Source: Acanthosoma haemorrhoidale
Lineage: Eukaryota > Arthropoda > Insecta > Hemiptera > Acanthosomatidae
Length of the DNA: 64,000 nt
Direction: 5' to 3'
Assembly (NCBI GenBank): GCA_930367205.1
Contig: OV884012.1
Location: forward strand, 152,845,405-152,909,404
Shown: piece by piece, positions 35,720 through 46,681 of the stretch
How the letters are laid out: each line of letters begins with the position of its first letter
Position numbering within the stretch: the stretch's first letter is position 1
Notes under the pieces: model-generated
Databases searched by the model: none
Seen by the model: only the letters and a program-made list of their open reading frames with translations
Told to the model about the DNA's origin: nothing
Made by a program: the position numbers and the translations under genes

Positions 35720-36647
35720 TTTTTTTTTTTTAAAGCTTATCCGCTTGTTGCAAAATATAGATTCTACAAACAAATCTATTTGCAGTTCTTAGCTTCATTA
35801 TATTTCCTGAAGCTTGGCTACATTTTATACAAATTCTGTTTTCTACTAATAGTGATCTGCATTGTACAAAAGCAATATATTAATGGACTGAATTTATTAT
35901 AAGTTCAAGAAGTGATGGGGCTCATCTTATTTATCATAGACTTAAAACTAACTTACATCTAACAATAAAAACTTAATATTAACCTAATTTTCCAAAACAG
36001 CCTGTTGCCATCGATGTGGGAAGGATGGTGGGGGAGAATAGTGTTGAACACTGGGTTTTTCAGGTGCTGCAACGAGTCAAAAACCTTGATGTGTCTCCGG
36101 TGTATGAACTTGGATGATTTGTTGGGTAACAATGGTACAAAACAATGGGTGCAGGTCAGCGTTCTTTAACCTCTCGAAAGAGATATGTCTGACCACTATT
36201 TTCATGATCCCATTCAGAAATTGTTGGAAACTTATAGCTATATTGTCAGTCAAGTGGGTAAATAGCGGGGCACCGTACAGCAGAGCTGTCTGGAGGGAAC
36301 ATTTATATATCATCAGTTTGAGACGCAGCGACAAGTTTGGTGAAGTTAGCAAGTGCGATAGCCGGTAAGACCTGTGTCATACTTTTTTATTATTTTGTTA
36401 CTAAAAAGAGTAGAGAAATGGAGATGCCTATCCATTTCTATACCTAGATAGTACATTAAGAAAGCTGGTGAGTTGTCTTGCCCTACTATAGTATCGGATT
36501 TTTGCAAGGCTTTTGTTCCCTCTTGGAGGGAGAAGATTACGCAGTCGGTTTTCCCAGCATAAATCTTTTTTCAGTCATTATTGTATTTACAATATACGAT
36601 ACACAATGGTTTAATATTGTAATAACTTTTATGATACAATACTAGTA
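35720..36647 (-). mobile_element. 5'-truncated LINE inserted in the pseudogene
   Basis: Starts on the + strand with a run of T, so it is a - strand retrotransposon. At 36077-36352 the - strand encodes LRLKLMIYKCSLQTALLYGAPLF followed by a FQQFLNGIMK-like block, the region downstream of the reverse-transcriptase core in Jockey/R1-like elements. The host pseudogene resumes after it, and the sequence agattt is found at both edges, a likely target-site duplication. Its 3' part is related to the insert at 29.3-29.6 kb. Confidence 0.65.
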
Positions 36648-36960
36648 GATTTCAGATGCACATTTCACCCATACCATGAATGAGAACGAGAAGGAAGCCT
36701 GGAATTCGTTCCAAGATGTTGTCGAGAAGTTCCTTGGTAACGTGAAGGATCCCATTTATATGAGTATCTTGGAACACATGTTGAACGATTTTCAAACACA
36801 AGGTTCTAACATGAGTTTAAAGCTTCACTTCTTACACAGCTACTTTCTGGAAAACGTTAGTGACTAACAAAAGTTCCCTATGGACATCAAAGAGATAGAA
36901 CAAAGGTATCAGGGGAAGTTGGAACGTGGACTATTGCTGTATGCTACAGGGTGAATTACC
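36648..36960 (+). pseudogene. same transposon-associated protein relic, second part
   Basis: Continues the 35.2-kb pseudogene after the LINE. It reads NEKEAWNSFQDVVEKFLGN, then GSNMSLKLHFLHSY, then (after a stop) DIKEIEQRYQGK. The family order is AWNSFxxVVxxFLGN, GCxMSLKxHxLxxHLD and FHQDIxxxERRYQG. The DYFPEN/GERFHQD interval is shortened. Clearly dead. Confidence 0.65.
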
Positions 36961-37849
36961 TGAAGAGTCACCATACCCGGAAGCACACCAGAATAAGTTT
37001 TCATAAAAATAAATAACAAATCAAATACATATATTTTTTTACTCTGGCAAACTTACATCTATTCAGATTTATGTAAAATATTTATAGTAATATACTTATG
37101 TAATGAATAAGAACTATCGGGCGATTCTCTTTTCCTTAACTATCATTTTTATTACAATGTCTACTCGATATTTCGAGATTGAACACAATCTTATTATTAT
37201 TACAAAACGGAGTTTGTTTTCTGTTTCAACCCACCAAAAACATAAATATCAGCAGATATTATCAAGTGAAATTTCCAAAAGTTTCTTTTTGTAGACCTGT
37301 GTTAGTACAAATGGGAACAGACGCCGAAAACTTAATTTAAAATTACAACTTTACAGTTATAATTCAGAAACATGACAATATGACAAACATTTGAATAAAC
37401 TGCCGCAGAATAAATCGGGCAATTCAGACAATTGTACAGTTGTATTGAGTTACTCATATAAAATATATCCTGAGGGTTGGACTCTTTCAGGCTGAAAAGA
37501 TCCCATCTTACCCAAGGTAGCAACTGAGCAGCCCAGAACCGGCTGGATCAAATCCATCCAAACACTGCCTCTAGTTTATAACAGTAGCTTGTCATTGTGT
37601 TATTATAATAATTGACTTATTAAATATGATTATATTTGTTAATACAACCCCAAAAAATAGTATTGTAAAGTAATAATCAGTACTTAGTGCAAATAAAGAC
37701 TCTTGCCTATTCAGATGATATAATTCTCCTAAGTGACTTAGGTGAAAAGTGAAGAAAACAATTCCCAGTTGTCCCTGAAGGAATAATAAGGTGCAAGGTT
37801 TAAAGTACCTGGGGTGGTTTACAATCTTATCTTTACACACTCAGGTGGG
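36961..37849 (+). other. lin-28 intron, middle part
   Basis: AT-rich; no supported feature. Confidence 0.4.
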
Positions 37850-38225
37850 AAGATGGAAGAAGGGATAAATAGAAGGATTCCAGCAACAGGATAATTTTCT
37901 AAGAAAAGGCGAGATTCACAAACTATACAAAAATAACAGGACCTACGGATGTGAATCTTGGCCATTCACAAGCAAACAAGAAAGTAAGCTTCATTCGGTT
38001 AAATGTAATGTCATTTCTACACGAGTATTTGCAGGCAAAACCAAAAGAGTATACAACCAAACTACCCACATTTAACTGGACAGTAAACCAGTTTAAAAGG
38101 TCCTCAGGTGAGGTACTTTAATCATTCACTGACAATGGGCCAAGAGAGGTCCCCTAAACAGCCTAAGGAGGAGAGAGTTGAAGGAAAAAGAACTACTAAA
38201 GGATCATGGACCGGCTGAGTTCATG
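37850..38225 (+). pseudogene. LINE C-terminal relic, second type
   Basis: Frames on the + strand give LGGKMEEGINRRI, then TNYTKI, then a CESWPFTSKQESKLHSV-like stretch, then MGQERSPKQP/KEERVEGKRT-like pieces. This resembles the region after the reverse transcriptase in LINEs that carry the GxESWxxTKKxExKL motif. Highly degenerate, about 375 bp. Confidence 0.5.
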
Positions 38226-38261
38226 AACATTCCCTTTTGTCTGGCTCCTGGATTATTATTA

Positions 38262-38930
38262 TAAACTTCTTTATTGTTATAAAATTACATTGTTCTCATT
38301 CATACCATATTTACAATTTTCATTCACTCGCTCATTCATACAGTATTTACAAACAGCCCAGAGACCTCCCAAATCCACATGGTTGTCACCTCCCTCGTAT
38401 GAAAAAGAGGAAAGAGGAAGGAGTCTTGTAAAGTCCCCCACGCTTCTCCACCCAGATACAAGCAAATAGAGGCTGCCGAAGAGCGCGAGAGCCACGTACA
38501 CTCAGGACATGATTAGAGAAACTGGCCATTGCCAGGACTGTCGCGTATTTATAGCAGGTCACCAGACCACTGCCGTTTTAGTCTCCAAGGAGGATTATAG
38601 GGATGTGTGTCACAGTGTAATGACTGTGCTAGGGGATTAGAGTGGTTGGGTAGGTTACTATGGAATTTCATGAACTTGGAAGGTATGAGTTCAAGAATGT
38701 AAGGTATATTAAGATCAATATGAAGGGTTGCTGTTGTAAAAAGGGGCATTAACTATTGTTCTCAGGACTACTTCGTCTTTTTTTCTGTCCTCCATAGCTC
38801 TATTCAATATGTCCAGATCGCCTTTAGTATAACTTTGTAGATTAGTAATTTATTTTCTATTGAGAGATGGGATGTCCTTGGAAGTAGTCTGTAGAGTTGT
38901 CCAAAGCCTCTGTTTAGTGGCTCCTGGATG
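38262..38930 (-). mobile_element. Jockey-type LINE 3' end, inverted
   Basis: On the - strand it carries the same order as the 30-kb copy: remnants of LSIENKLLIYK, KFMKFHSNLPNHSNPLAQSL, HPYNPPWRLKRQWSGDLL, then the untranslated part with gggctgtttgtaaatactg and, at the distal edge, gtatgaatgagaacaatg. It lies within the lin-28 intron in antisense orientation. Stops and shifts throughout. Confidence 0.75.
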
Positions 38931-39194
38931 AAGTAAGTTTATTAATAAAAATATCCCTAATAAATTCATGAAGCAGGATCACACCATTCTGTCAAACAAT
39001 ATAAATTTAAGTGATTAATGGGTTGAACATTAGTCTGAAGGGGTAAAATCCCCTCTATGACGCTAATTACGTGCCAAATTGTTGTGAATATCTCTACTTA
39101 TTTAAAAGACTTTAGAGACCAATCCTCAAACTTTGTAATTTATGTATAGAGTAAACATTTATAGTAATAACTTACTTAAACAACTATTTTTCAG
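38931..39194 (+). other. lin-28 intron, end
   Basis: AT-rich intron end with the acceptor caactatttttcag at 39181-39194. Confidence 0.6.
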
Positions 39195-39367
39195 AGCGTG
39201 ATAAAGATGTCGGGTTTTCGCTCCCTTGGAGATGAAGAAGAGGTCGAGTTCGAATGTAAAATTTCTGACAAGGGCCTGGAAGCTACACATGTGACCGGAC
39301 CTGAAGGCAGTGACTGCGCTGGATCTCACAGGCGACCTCAAGCTCGAAAACGCTACCGCAAGATCCG
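39195..39367 (+). CDS. lin-28: lin-28, exon completing the cold-shock domain
   Basis: Follows directly in phase after HQ. It reads SVIKMSGFRSLGDEEEVEF, then KGLEATHVTGPEGSDCAGS, then the basic linker HRRPQARKRYRKIR. The middle matches the LIN28 hallmark (GFRSLxEGExVEF, KGLExxxVTGPGG). Acceptor ttttcag|agc, donor cg|gtgagt, phase 2 at the end. The basic linker leads into the zinc knuckles of the next exon, as in other LIN28 proteins. No frameshift or unusual residue seen. Confidence 0.95.
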
Positions 39368-39611
39368 GTGAGTATCTTTGAACTCCAGTAGTAATAGGTA
39401 TAGCAATTCCATTCAGGATAATAAATAAATAACTAAAACAATAATAATTGTTAGTTGTAGTATGTAATCCGACTGGTTTTATTATTACTAGCTGTCGAGG
39501 TTGTCACAAGAAGGTCTAGTGGTCCTAGTCCTGGTTAAGGAGAGAGTGTTAAATATTCTATAACCTACATAATAGCTTTGGTGATGGGTCTTACTATTGA
39601 GCTATCTGATA

Positions 39612-40240
39612 GATATGTGCCCCAACTGTGCACTATGTTCAGGAGAAGAGGAACAGGCTAGGTTTTAGATAGTGTATGTGATCTTGGAATGAACACGAGT
39701 TCACACTACGTATCTGAGGGTAGGCGAAAACTGTCCGGATCCCAAAGGCAAGTGTGAACCAGAAAGAGGCAGGCTGGAACGCTGGGGAGATGCTACTAGG
39801 TACATTTTGTAGAGTCCCAGATATCATCATTTGCATGGAAAGGATCACTTCCAAGGATGTGCTAGTTTTAACAAGATGCGGCCAGAGAATCCCTCTAGGA
39901 AGGTGTGCATTGGGAGGTTATGAAAGAGAGGTGAAGAGGTAATTAAATAAGAAAGCCATGGTTCGAGCAGAGCGACAAGCGCCATTGTAGAGAGAGAGTG
40001 TTCACTTCGACTGATCCTGACTGTCTGAAAAAGCCCAGAATTTCTGCCTGTAGCGAATGTGAGAGCTTTTTATTTTGCCTAATCAAGGGTTACTATACCC
40101 GTCCCCCTAGTGAGCTCTTGAAGTGTCGAGATTTCGAACCAGTCCCCTCTCTCTCTACTGACACCGGAGATTTATTGATAAAATATGGAAAGGTAGGCGG
40201 GTGTTTTCTAGTCCGAGAAGAGGATAACCAACCCTTAGCT
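39612..40240 (-). repeat. LTR-like element copy inside lin-28 intron
   Basis: On the - strand it reads from the tagtccgagaagagg-like start near 40220, through a CT tract (as GA at 39990-40000) and the ttcgcctaccctcaga block, to the ctgaacatagtgcac block near 39630. Divergent from the 24.4-kb copy but collinear. It sits between the second and third coding exons of lin-28, antisense to the gene. Confidence 0.65.
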
Positions 40241-40407
40241 TAGACAATTTATTATCTCTTAAACTGATTCTTCTAAACTGAGGATTCTTAATACATTAAT
40301 TATAAATATACATAAAGGATTAATTAATTATAAGGATAAAGGATAATAATAACTTATTATATAAGGATTAATTATAAGGAATATAACCTAATTTAAAAAT
40401 GTTTCAG

Positions 40408-40645
40408 GTGCTATAACTGCGGTGAATTCGCTAACCACATCGCTGCGAAATGCTCCCTGGGCCCCCAGCCTAAGAGATGCCACTCTTGCAAGTCGGAAGA
40501 TCACTTGATCGCAGACTGCCCAAGCAGGAAGCAGCGACCACCCGTTGGACCTGGTGAAGAGTCCAATAACGGTGCAGTAGGAGAATCTCTGTCGTCCATC
40601 CTAGCCAAAATGGCCATAATAAACAATGGCAAGGAAGACAACTAA
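40408..40645 (+). CDS. lin-28: lin-28, zinc-knuckle exon and C-terminus
   Basis: Carries two CCHC knuckles: CYNCGEFANHIAAKC and, after LGPQPKR, CHSCKSEDHLIADC, both with the C-x2-C-x4-H-x4-C pattern that binds the GGAG-type motif of the let-7 precursor loop. The tail is hydrophilic (GPGEESNNGAVGESLSSILA...) and ends NGKEDN with TAA at 40643-40645. Acceptor gtttcag|g completes the split Arg codon from the previous exon. The three known coding exons sum to 575 nt; one more base upstream gives an exact 192-codon frame. Confidence 0.96.
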
Positions 40646-41260
40646 CTATGCTCCCAAATTTTAAGGCTCCTACCCTTTCCTCTTTTTCTACTTTGACCAT
40701 TGGTTTCCTGTCTTCCATGTTTAGTCTTTAAACAGAACAACAAAAAAAACAACATTAAAACTATAATACTATAAGGTGATTTTACTTCCAAATTTGAAGA
40801 TAGCAGCTGATAACAGAATCTTAATAGTCAAATGTTATTTTTTAAACAAATGAATTTATGTTATGAATGCTTAAAAAAATTAAATCAATTTAATTAATAG
40901 TATATAAAAAAATTAGGAAAATTATAATTGAATTTATAAAAGCTGCTCTTATAGCGGAAGTAAAAACATAAAAGACTTATGGTTTTATTGTATTGATGAA
41001 TCCAATATTTTAATGAAATTCGATTAAATTTTAGCATCTAATCACAAAATTCATTTATTTTATATAATTTAGGACCATTTGTAAACTATCGTACAAAATA
41101 TTGTATAAAAAAATTAGCACAATTGTAATCGTCCCAGATATACCAATTTGAAACTTTAATAATCTATACGCTGAAAGTGCAGCGTGGTGGAGTATGAAAC
41201 AACGGAAATATTGGAGATGTTTTTTCCCCCAATATATCTTTTATATAAATATTAATTGTT

Positions 41261-41267
41261 TACCTCA
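41261..41267 (+). promoter_or_regulatory. let-7-type seed match, 7mer-A1
   Basis: tacctca pairs with let-7 positions 2-7 and has the A opposite position 1. A weak class of site on its own. Confidence 0.35.
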
Positions 41268-41591
41268 CTTATAGGAAAATTATCTTTCCAAGTGCCTAAC
41301 TAATTTAAGTAAAAAAAAATTTTATAAGACTGAATTTCAATAAGCCAATTACAAATACATAAATAAATGAACTGTAATCGTTCAGATTAGGTATTAGGAG
41401 ATGTTAATCATAAGGTTAAGGCAATTCATTCAGTTTTTGGAGTATTACATTAAATATATCATTCAGGAGTATTGATAACAATTTTGGAGTTATAACTACA
41501 ACATAACTACACCTTTTTGGAGTTTTTATTTATTTTTATTTTTTTGTGCAATTATAAGGCGTTAATAACAAAAAAGAGGTCACTGGGGCAT

Positions 41592-41599
41592 CTCAGGGA
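41592..41599 (+). promoter_or_regulatory. miR-125/lin-4-type seed match, 8mer
   Basis: ctcaggga is the full 8mer match to the miR-125/lin-4 seed (ucccugag). It is about 950 nt after the lin-28 stop. LIN28 transcripts of worms and vertebrates are established lin-4/miR-125 targets. Confidence 0.55.
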
Positions 41600-42235
41600 C
41601 CTCAAATCTTTCGAGATGTATATTTCTATAACCGAATTAAGTAAAACCTGAGCTGTGAAGGATTTGTAAGTGAATCCTTAAATTATTTTCTAAAAAAATA
41701 TATGGTCAGAGTAATTGTTTCATAGCTGTGACAAAAAACTCAGAGGCTTTTTTTTTAAAGTTTTTATTGTTTTATTTAAAATTTTATTTTATTTGTAGCA
41801 AAGGATATTTTGAAAGTAAATAGATAAAATTGTAAACTGGCTTTCAGATAAAAGGAATCGCTCCAAACTCCTGTCTGATGTACTTAAGTTATATCGCTCC
41901 CCGTAATTATATGTAGTTTACTAAGTGTTGGGGAGCACTCATACGTGAAAAACTAATCATTGTATTAGTCCATTTTAAATATATATCTTAACTGTATTCG
42001 TGTAGTGCAATTGTAAACATTGTTGTAAACAAAATCTATAAATCAATGTCTTTTTTTTTTTTTTCGAGTGAATAATCATTCTTTCTAAATAACATTCAAA
42101 ATTATGTTTTAAGTGTACAGGTTAATATAAATTAAATAATTCATCGCAAATAAATTATAATTAATAACGAATTGAGCATGAATTATCAGTTTAGTTGAAT
42201 AGTTTTAATAATTGAATGTTTCACAGATTATATAT

Positions 42236-42242
42236 TCAGGGA
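42236..42242 (+). promoter_or_regulatory. miR-125/lin-4-type seed match, 7mer-A1
   Basis: tcaggga pairs with seed positions 2-7 and has the terminal A. Confidence 0.35.
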
Positions 42243-43291
42243 TTATTGTTAAGAACTTCTTTAGAACTCTTTTCTGTTTCTCATGGCAGTTACTGAATTG
42301 ATTCAATTCTATTAATGAGCAAATATGTTCCTATGACTTCGAAAAAGTCATCTCCAACATGTTCATTGGAAGTGCTATTCGTTATATGCTCATTAGTTTT
42401 TTTAATTTTTAATCTGTAATCTGTATCTTAGCTATATTTCATTCCTCATTTTGATAAGCTAATCTAAGTACAAATTATGTAGTTGTTTTATTTAGCTTTA
42501 AGTTTTGTCAGCATAATCAGATGTAGAGCCAAAAAAAAAATAGAAAAAACAATGTAGAATCTGTAGGGCATTATAATAGGATTAATTTTTAGCTGCTTAA
42601 CACTTGAAATTTCATAAGGATGTGAACATACAAAATATCATTCCCAGCTGAATATATCAATATTGCTCCCCTTGATAAATATCATGTACCATTAATATAC
42701 ATCGAAGATATCTGTAAATTACAGCAATTTTGTAACCCGTTTTAAAGTATTGATTTCAATCCATATGGTTATCTGGCCGTAACAAAAATTTCAATTGATC
42801 TTTTTTAATATGATGTAGTATGGATAAATATAGGTCGGTATAATTAGGCGAGCCTGAAGACAACGATGAGTTGTTGAAAGTGCTCGGTCTTTATACAGAA
42901 TATTTTATGAACATTAGAAAAACCTTATTTCTACGGGTATATTAAGTTCAGCTTCGGATGGTTTTAGTTATCTAAGTTCATACATAGTCCATTATTAAGG
43001 GCTCCGTCATAAAATTGCCACCCCTCTAGGTATTAAAACCCTCACCACTATCGTGATAGTCAGGAATGTTAGCTCTCCTGCAATGCGACTACCCCTAATT
43101 ATAATTGAGAAGACAGTTATGTGTAAAACAATTCCTGACAGTTTTGCTAAAATTACCAAAAATTGTTAAAGATTCAAATTCAATTTGAAAGTAATTAATT
43201 TTAAGTGGTGGATTTCATTACTCTCATTTATTATTTTCTAGATTTACTATTAAATATATAGATTACAAAAAAAAGTGATATTTAATGTTAA

Positions 43292-44186
43292 GACTAGTGA
43301 TGGGCATTTTTTTTTCATTAACAATAGATAGAAAGTTCTTTACAATAACTGTTGTAAATTACAATATAGGTTACTAGAATGGGTTAGAAACGGAGGGGGG
43401 AGGGGGGTCACTAGTTTCACTAGTAATAAAATTCTGCAAAATTTTTAAGTTCAACAATTATTAATTTCTCAGTAATCAATAAATGTATAATAGTTAATAA
43501 TAATTCTTAACTTTAACTATTTGAGTCAGTCATCAAGCAATATGTTCATGTGGTGTGTACCCCAGTCAAGATCAAATTCCAGTTACCTTTTAGGAAAATC
43601 AATATTTTATACTTAATTAATTAACTTTGATTTACTTCTATAAAAATTAGTTATTCTTAGTTCGAGGTGGAGGCAGATCAAACTGATGTGATGCGATTAA
43701 ACATAAAAAAAAATTCTTTCATCCTAATTGTTCGAAACATCATAGAAAAACAAAGTATTACTAAAGAAGGATATTTTGCACTATTTTATTACTTTGCTAA
43801 ATATTTTAATATATTGATTCGATAGTTTTTTATGATTAACTTTTAAATTTTTTTTGTAAGGAATTTATTAGTAACTATTGGTTCATCTAACTTGTAAGTT
43901 AATAGTTTATTGAGGAATTAGTGGAGTATTTGCTGGATTATGGGCTTTGGTTGATGAAAGAAAGATGTTATATTTTCATCCATTTCTAATACTGTAACCC
44001 ACGGATCTGAAGGAAAAATACTTAGTATGTCCACTAATAAATTTGTTGAAAATCTAACATTAACCTAAGCACATATTCCAATGAATAATCGACTCGCATT
44101 AGTAAATTTGATTTTTTTTAAACAAACGAAAAAAAAGTGTCATATTCAACAGTTATCGTTTTAGCTGTTACTTCCCATCACTAGTC
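43292..44186. mobile_element. hAT-like non-autonomous element in the lin-28 3' region
   Basis: A 13-bp inverted repeat, gactagtgatggg, lies at 43292-43304 and as its complement at 44174-44186. tagtgatgggca resembles hAT termini. The ~0.9 kb between has no transposase frame. An 8-bp target duplication is not apparent, so either the edges have decayed or the assignment is wrong. If real, the insertion lengthened the lin-28 3' untranslated region between its miRNA-type sites. Confidence 0.4.
43951..43982. repeat. TTGATGAAA hairpin motif copy
   Basis: gctttggttgatgaaagaa leads into a short imperfect hairpin (gatgaaa / tttcatc). The flank and stem match 61434-61472 closely. It lies inside the putative hAT-like element. 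Confidence 0.5.
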
Positions 44187-44439
44187 ACGTATTTCTGTTA
44201 AGTATTTATTTTAAAATATGACTTACTTAATTTCTTAGCAATAATCCTGTAATTTATTTATATCCTTAATGTAATTACACTTAACATGTTATGTCCCTGA
44301 AATTGAAAGCAAGGCCATTGTAAGTTTCCATGAATAATTGTATAGATTTACATAAGTTATGTTACGGGGAGTTAACACACAGGAATAGATAGCTCTTGTC
44401 GAAAACTGTGTTATATCAACAAAGTTGTGATTTTTTACT

Positions 44440-44446
44440 TACCTCA
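44440..44446 (+). promoter_or_regulatory. let-7-type seed match, 7mer-A1
   Basis: tacctca, third let-7-type match of the region. Confidence 0.35.
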
Positions 44447-44696
44447 TTCTGAATATCTAAAAAAGAATATTTGCTCAATTACTCCCGGATACAATATAGC
44501 CTAAATATGAAACAAGCTGAGTGTTAACTCACTATGACATAAAAATTGTAGACAAATGATTACTATCCCTGACATGAATGTTAAAAGAAAAGAATAGGCT
44601 TGGAGACGAGAAGTTTAATAGTAATTTCTTTTTCATCACCTTCTTATTTATTTTGGCTCTATATCGATGACTGCACATTTACTGTACCGGAAATAT

Positions 44697-44704
44697 CTAC
44701 CTCA
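44697..44704 (+). promoter_or_regulatory. let-7-type seed match, 8mer (first of pair)
   Basis: ctacctca is the complete 8mer match to the let-7 seed (ugagguag). A second identical match starts 12 nt downstream, a spacing close to the range in which two sites act cooperatively. Pairing to the 3' half of let-7 appears weak. Confidence 0.6.
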
Positions 44705-44708
44705 CTAG

Positions 44709-44716
44709 CTACCTCA
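44709..44716 (+). promoter_or_regulatory. let-7-type seed match, 8mer (second of pair)
   Basis: A second ctacctca. Two 8-mers in 20 nt of AT-rich sequence are unlikely by chance. Confidence 0.6.
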
Positions 44717-44900
44717 GTCTAGCTGAAAGTTCAGCTCAGCGGGAATAATTTATTTCTTTGAACTTGTAAGCTATACGTACCTACGTAACTGAAAGACTGT
44801 TAACAAGTACAATTGTACATATTTTATTCTTAGTTTTGTTTAATATTGTTTTAGACGTTTTTTTTTTTTATGTTTTTGTTTTTAAGTTAATCGGTTAACG

Positions 44901-44907
44901 CTCAGGG
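44901..44907 (+). promoter_or_regulatory. miR-125-type seed match, 7mer-m8, with upstream pairing
   Basis: ctcaggg matches seed positions 2-8. Upstream, taagttaa (44883-44890) can pair with the uaacuu in the 3' half of miR-125, which suggests a supplementary-pairing site with a target-side bulge. Confidence 0.5.
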
Positions 44908-44994
44908 TAATTTTTATAGCACTTGAAAGTGTTTTATCTATTTCATGAATTATAACATTTCTGGGTTTTAACAATGTTTTGTTTTTTGAATTTG

Positions 44995-45002
44995 TGTAAA
45001 TA
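44995..45002 (+). promoter_or_regulatory. Pumilio-type motif
   Basis: tgtaaata fits the Pumilio recognition element UGUANAUA. Single occurrence; such motifs are frequent in AT-rich sequence. Confidence 0.25.
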
Positions 45003-45010
45003 ATCTCCTC

Positions 45011-46329
45011 TCACGCTTGATTTCCATTTAATAAGTTCATAAAATTCATCCTTCCTGGCGTGTTATGCTTGTTTTATTGCTTAATACAACGTCAACATTT
45101 AAGAAATGTTTAACTATGTAAAATACTATAGAAAATCTTTGTTTGTTTTTTTATTTTTAAATGTGCACTAAGAAAAATCATTTTTTGTAAACAATTGTAT
45201 ATTATTAATTGTAAATGAGAGATATAACTTTTATGTATTGCTGTGGTGTCAGATCATGATTGTCCTTATAAAAATACAGAAATTGGTTTGCCCCTGATGG
45301 TATGTTGTAATCATTTCTAGTTGACCTTATAAACCTTCTTTTCTAATATTGATAATTATTACTTGCGGTATTTATCCCTATAAGCATTATTCAACTTAAT
45401 TAAGTTAGCTCTACAATTCCCTAACAACTGTGGCTTCCTCCAACAGCAATTGCCAGGAGTCCCTGTCTTGTGCGGCTGCACAATATAGTAACTATAAATG
45501 TTTCTGTCATTGTTGGCCATACAGTCTCGACTTGTCACTTTCTGAATTCTGTCAGTAACTTCTTTGGGCTCATACCATTAATCCTGCGCCCTACATGGCT
45601 CGCACATTTCAGCCTGGTCAGTTTAATGACTTTTATAGAACTCTGCTACCTGTTCAAATCAGTACTGGCCAAAAGTGAGCTTTGTTGCTAGATGCCTGGG
45701 TTTTCGCTTGGTAGCATATATTTGTTTTCATTTATCGCAAGTTCCAATCATCCAGCAGCAGCCTCAAGAACCAGAAATGCCACTGAATGTCATGAGCACC
45801 ACGCAATGTCAATGTTGTCAGAGCATATGGGAGGAGTTGTACCGTTCAATTGATCATAATATATTTAATAATTATTATTGAAAGGAAAACTATAGTGAAA
45901 GGGATGGGGTTCTTACTCAGAACTTCCAAGATGTCTGGTTGGTTACTACCCTTGGTGGCTGCCCTTTGCTTACTATGAGGACGAGCTATTTACACCTCCC
46001 ATTCGTTATCAGCCAGGGCAAGCAGCAATATAATTTCAACAATATAAATTAATATAAATTTATTAAATAATAATGAACTAGTTGATTAAAAAAATCATAA
46101 CTTTAAATGTTAAATAGTGTCTGGGCTTGAGAAATCTTAAAAGCTAGGGGGAAAGTGGCATGACTTTTTTTATGTTTATTTCCTGTCATTGTATTTTGAC
46201 CCAAAACTAATCGGCATACTATGGAGTTTCTGTGGAATTTAGCTATAAAATTTCAGATTGATTGATCATTTCTAAGACTGCTATCATAGAAATACCTACA
46301 CACAAACAAAAGACATTTGTCTCACATAC
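45011..46329. other. convergent intergenic region
   Basis: Between lin-28 and the convergent - strand gene. 45430-45640 read on the - strand contains AQDRDSWQLLLEEATVV, faintly like the C-terminal end of some LINE proteins. The + strand segment 45740-45880 has a QQQPQEPE-containing frame that I cannot assign. Confidence 0.3.
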
Positions 46330-46503
46330 CTGAATATAAGTAGACCCTTTCTCTTTAACGGTAGCTTTTGCACTGGCTATGTATGAAGATGACAAGCCTG
46401 ACAAATCATCCGCTGCGCTTTTCTTCAAAATGAAAGCGGTAGAGATGGACGGAGAAGGCTCGGTTACATCTGTTTTATCAAATTGGGATTTTTCCAAGGT
46501 TCT
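46330..46503 (-). pseudogene. duplicated exon copy, 58 codons, phase 0/0
   Basis: On the - strand, an acceptor-like ctatttag is followed by an uninterrupted 58-codon frame (RTLEKSQFDKTDVTEPSPSI ... KATVKEKGSTYIQ) and a canonical donor cag|gtatgt. Its core, 46352-46484, is identical over 133 bp to 46710-46842 in the last exon of the - strand gene. It lies beyond the AATAAA of that gene, so it is either a duplicated remnant, an alternative exon of a longer isoform, or an assembly duplicate. It shows no decay. Confidence 0.5.
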
Positions 46504-46642
46504 CTAAATAGCTCTTATGTCTCATTAATTATACTTTAATAAACTAAAAATTACTATATAAAATGTAGTTACACTATATAAGCAATTAAAATTTTAAGAA
46601 AACAATGTTTAATCTGGACTGTGGGGATTATGGACTCAAAGG

Positions 46643-46648
46643 TTTATT
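46643..46648 (-). terminator. poly(A) signal of the - strand gene
   Basis: AATAAA on the - strand about 34 nt after the stop codon at 46682-46684. It supports the end of the transcript in the upstream copy of the duplicated exon. Confidence 0.5.
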
Positions 46649-46681
46649 CTTGTAATTTGTATGTACCGACTTGGCATCCCT

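Larger units (their letters stand above)
40646..45010 (+). promoter_or_regulatory. lin-28: inferred long lin-28 3' untranslated region
   Basis: About 4.4 kb of AT-rich, stop-filled sequence follows the stop codon, with no other gene on this strand. I extend it to 45.0 kb because let-7- and miR-125-type seed matches and a Pumilio-type motif cluster up to there, as expected for lin-28. Several AATAAA hexamers occur earlier (for example near 41363, 42150 and 43423), so shorter isoforms are possible. The real end needs transcript data. Confidence 0.5.

Noticed and set aside
45430..45881. Small gene between lin-28 and the convergent gene
   Set aside because: Two weak frames on opposite strands, neither with splice signals or a recognised family; one faintly resembles a LINE end.
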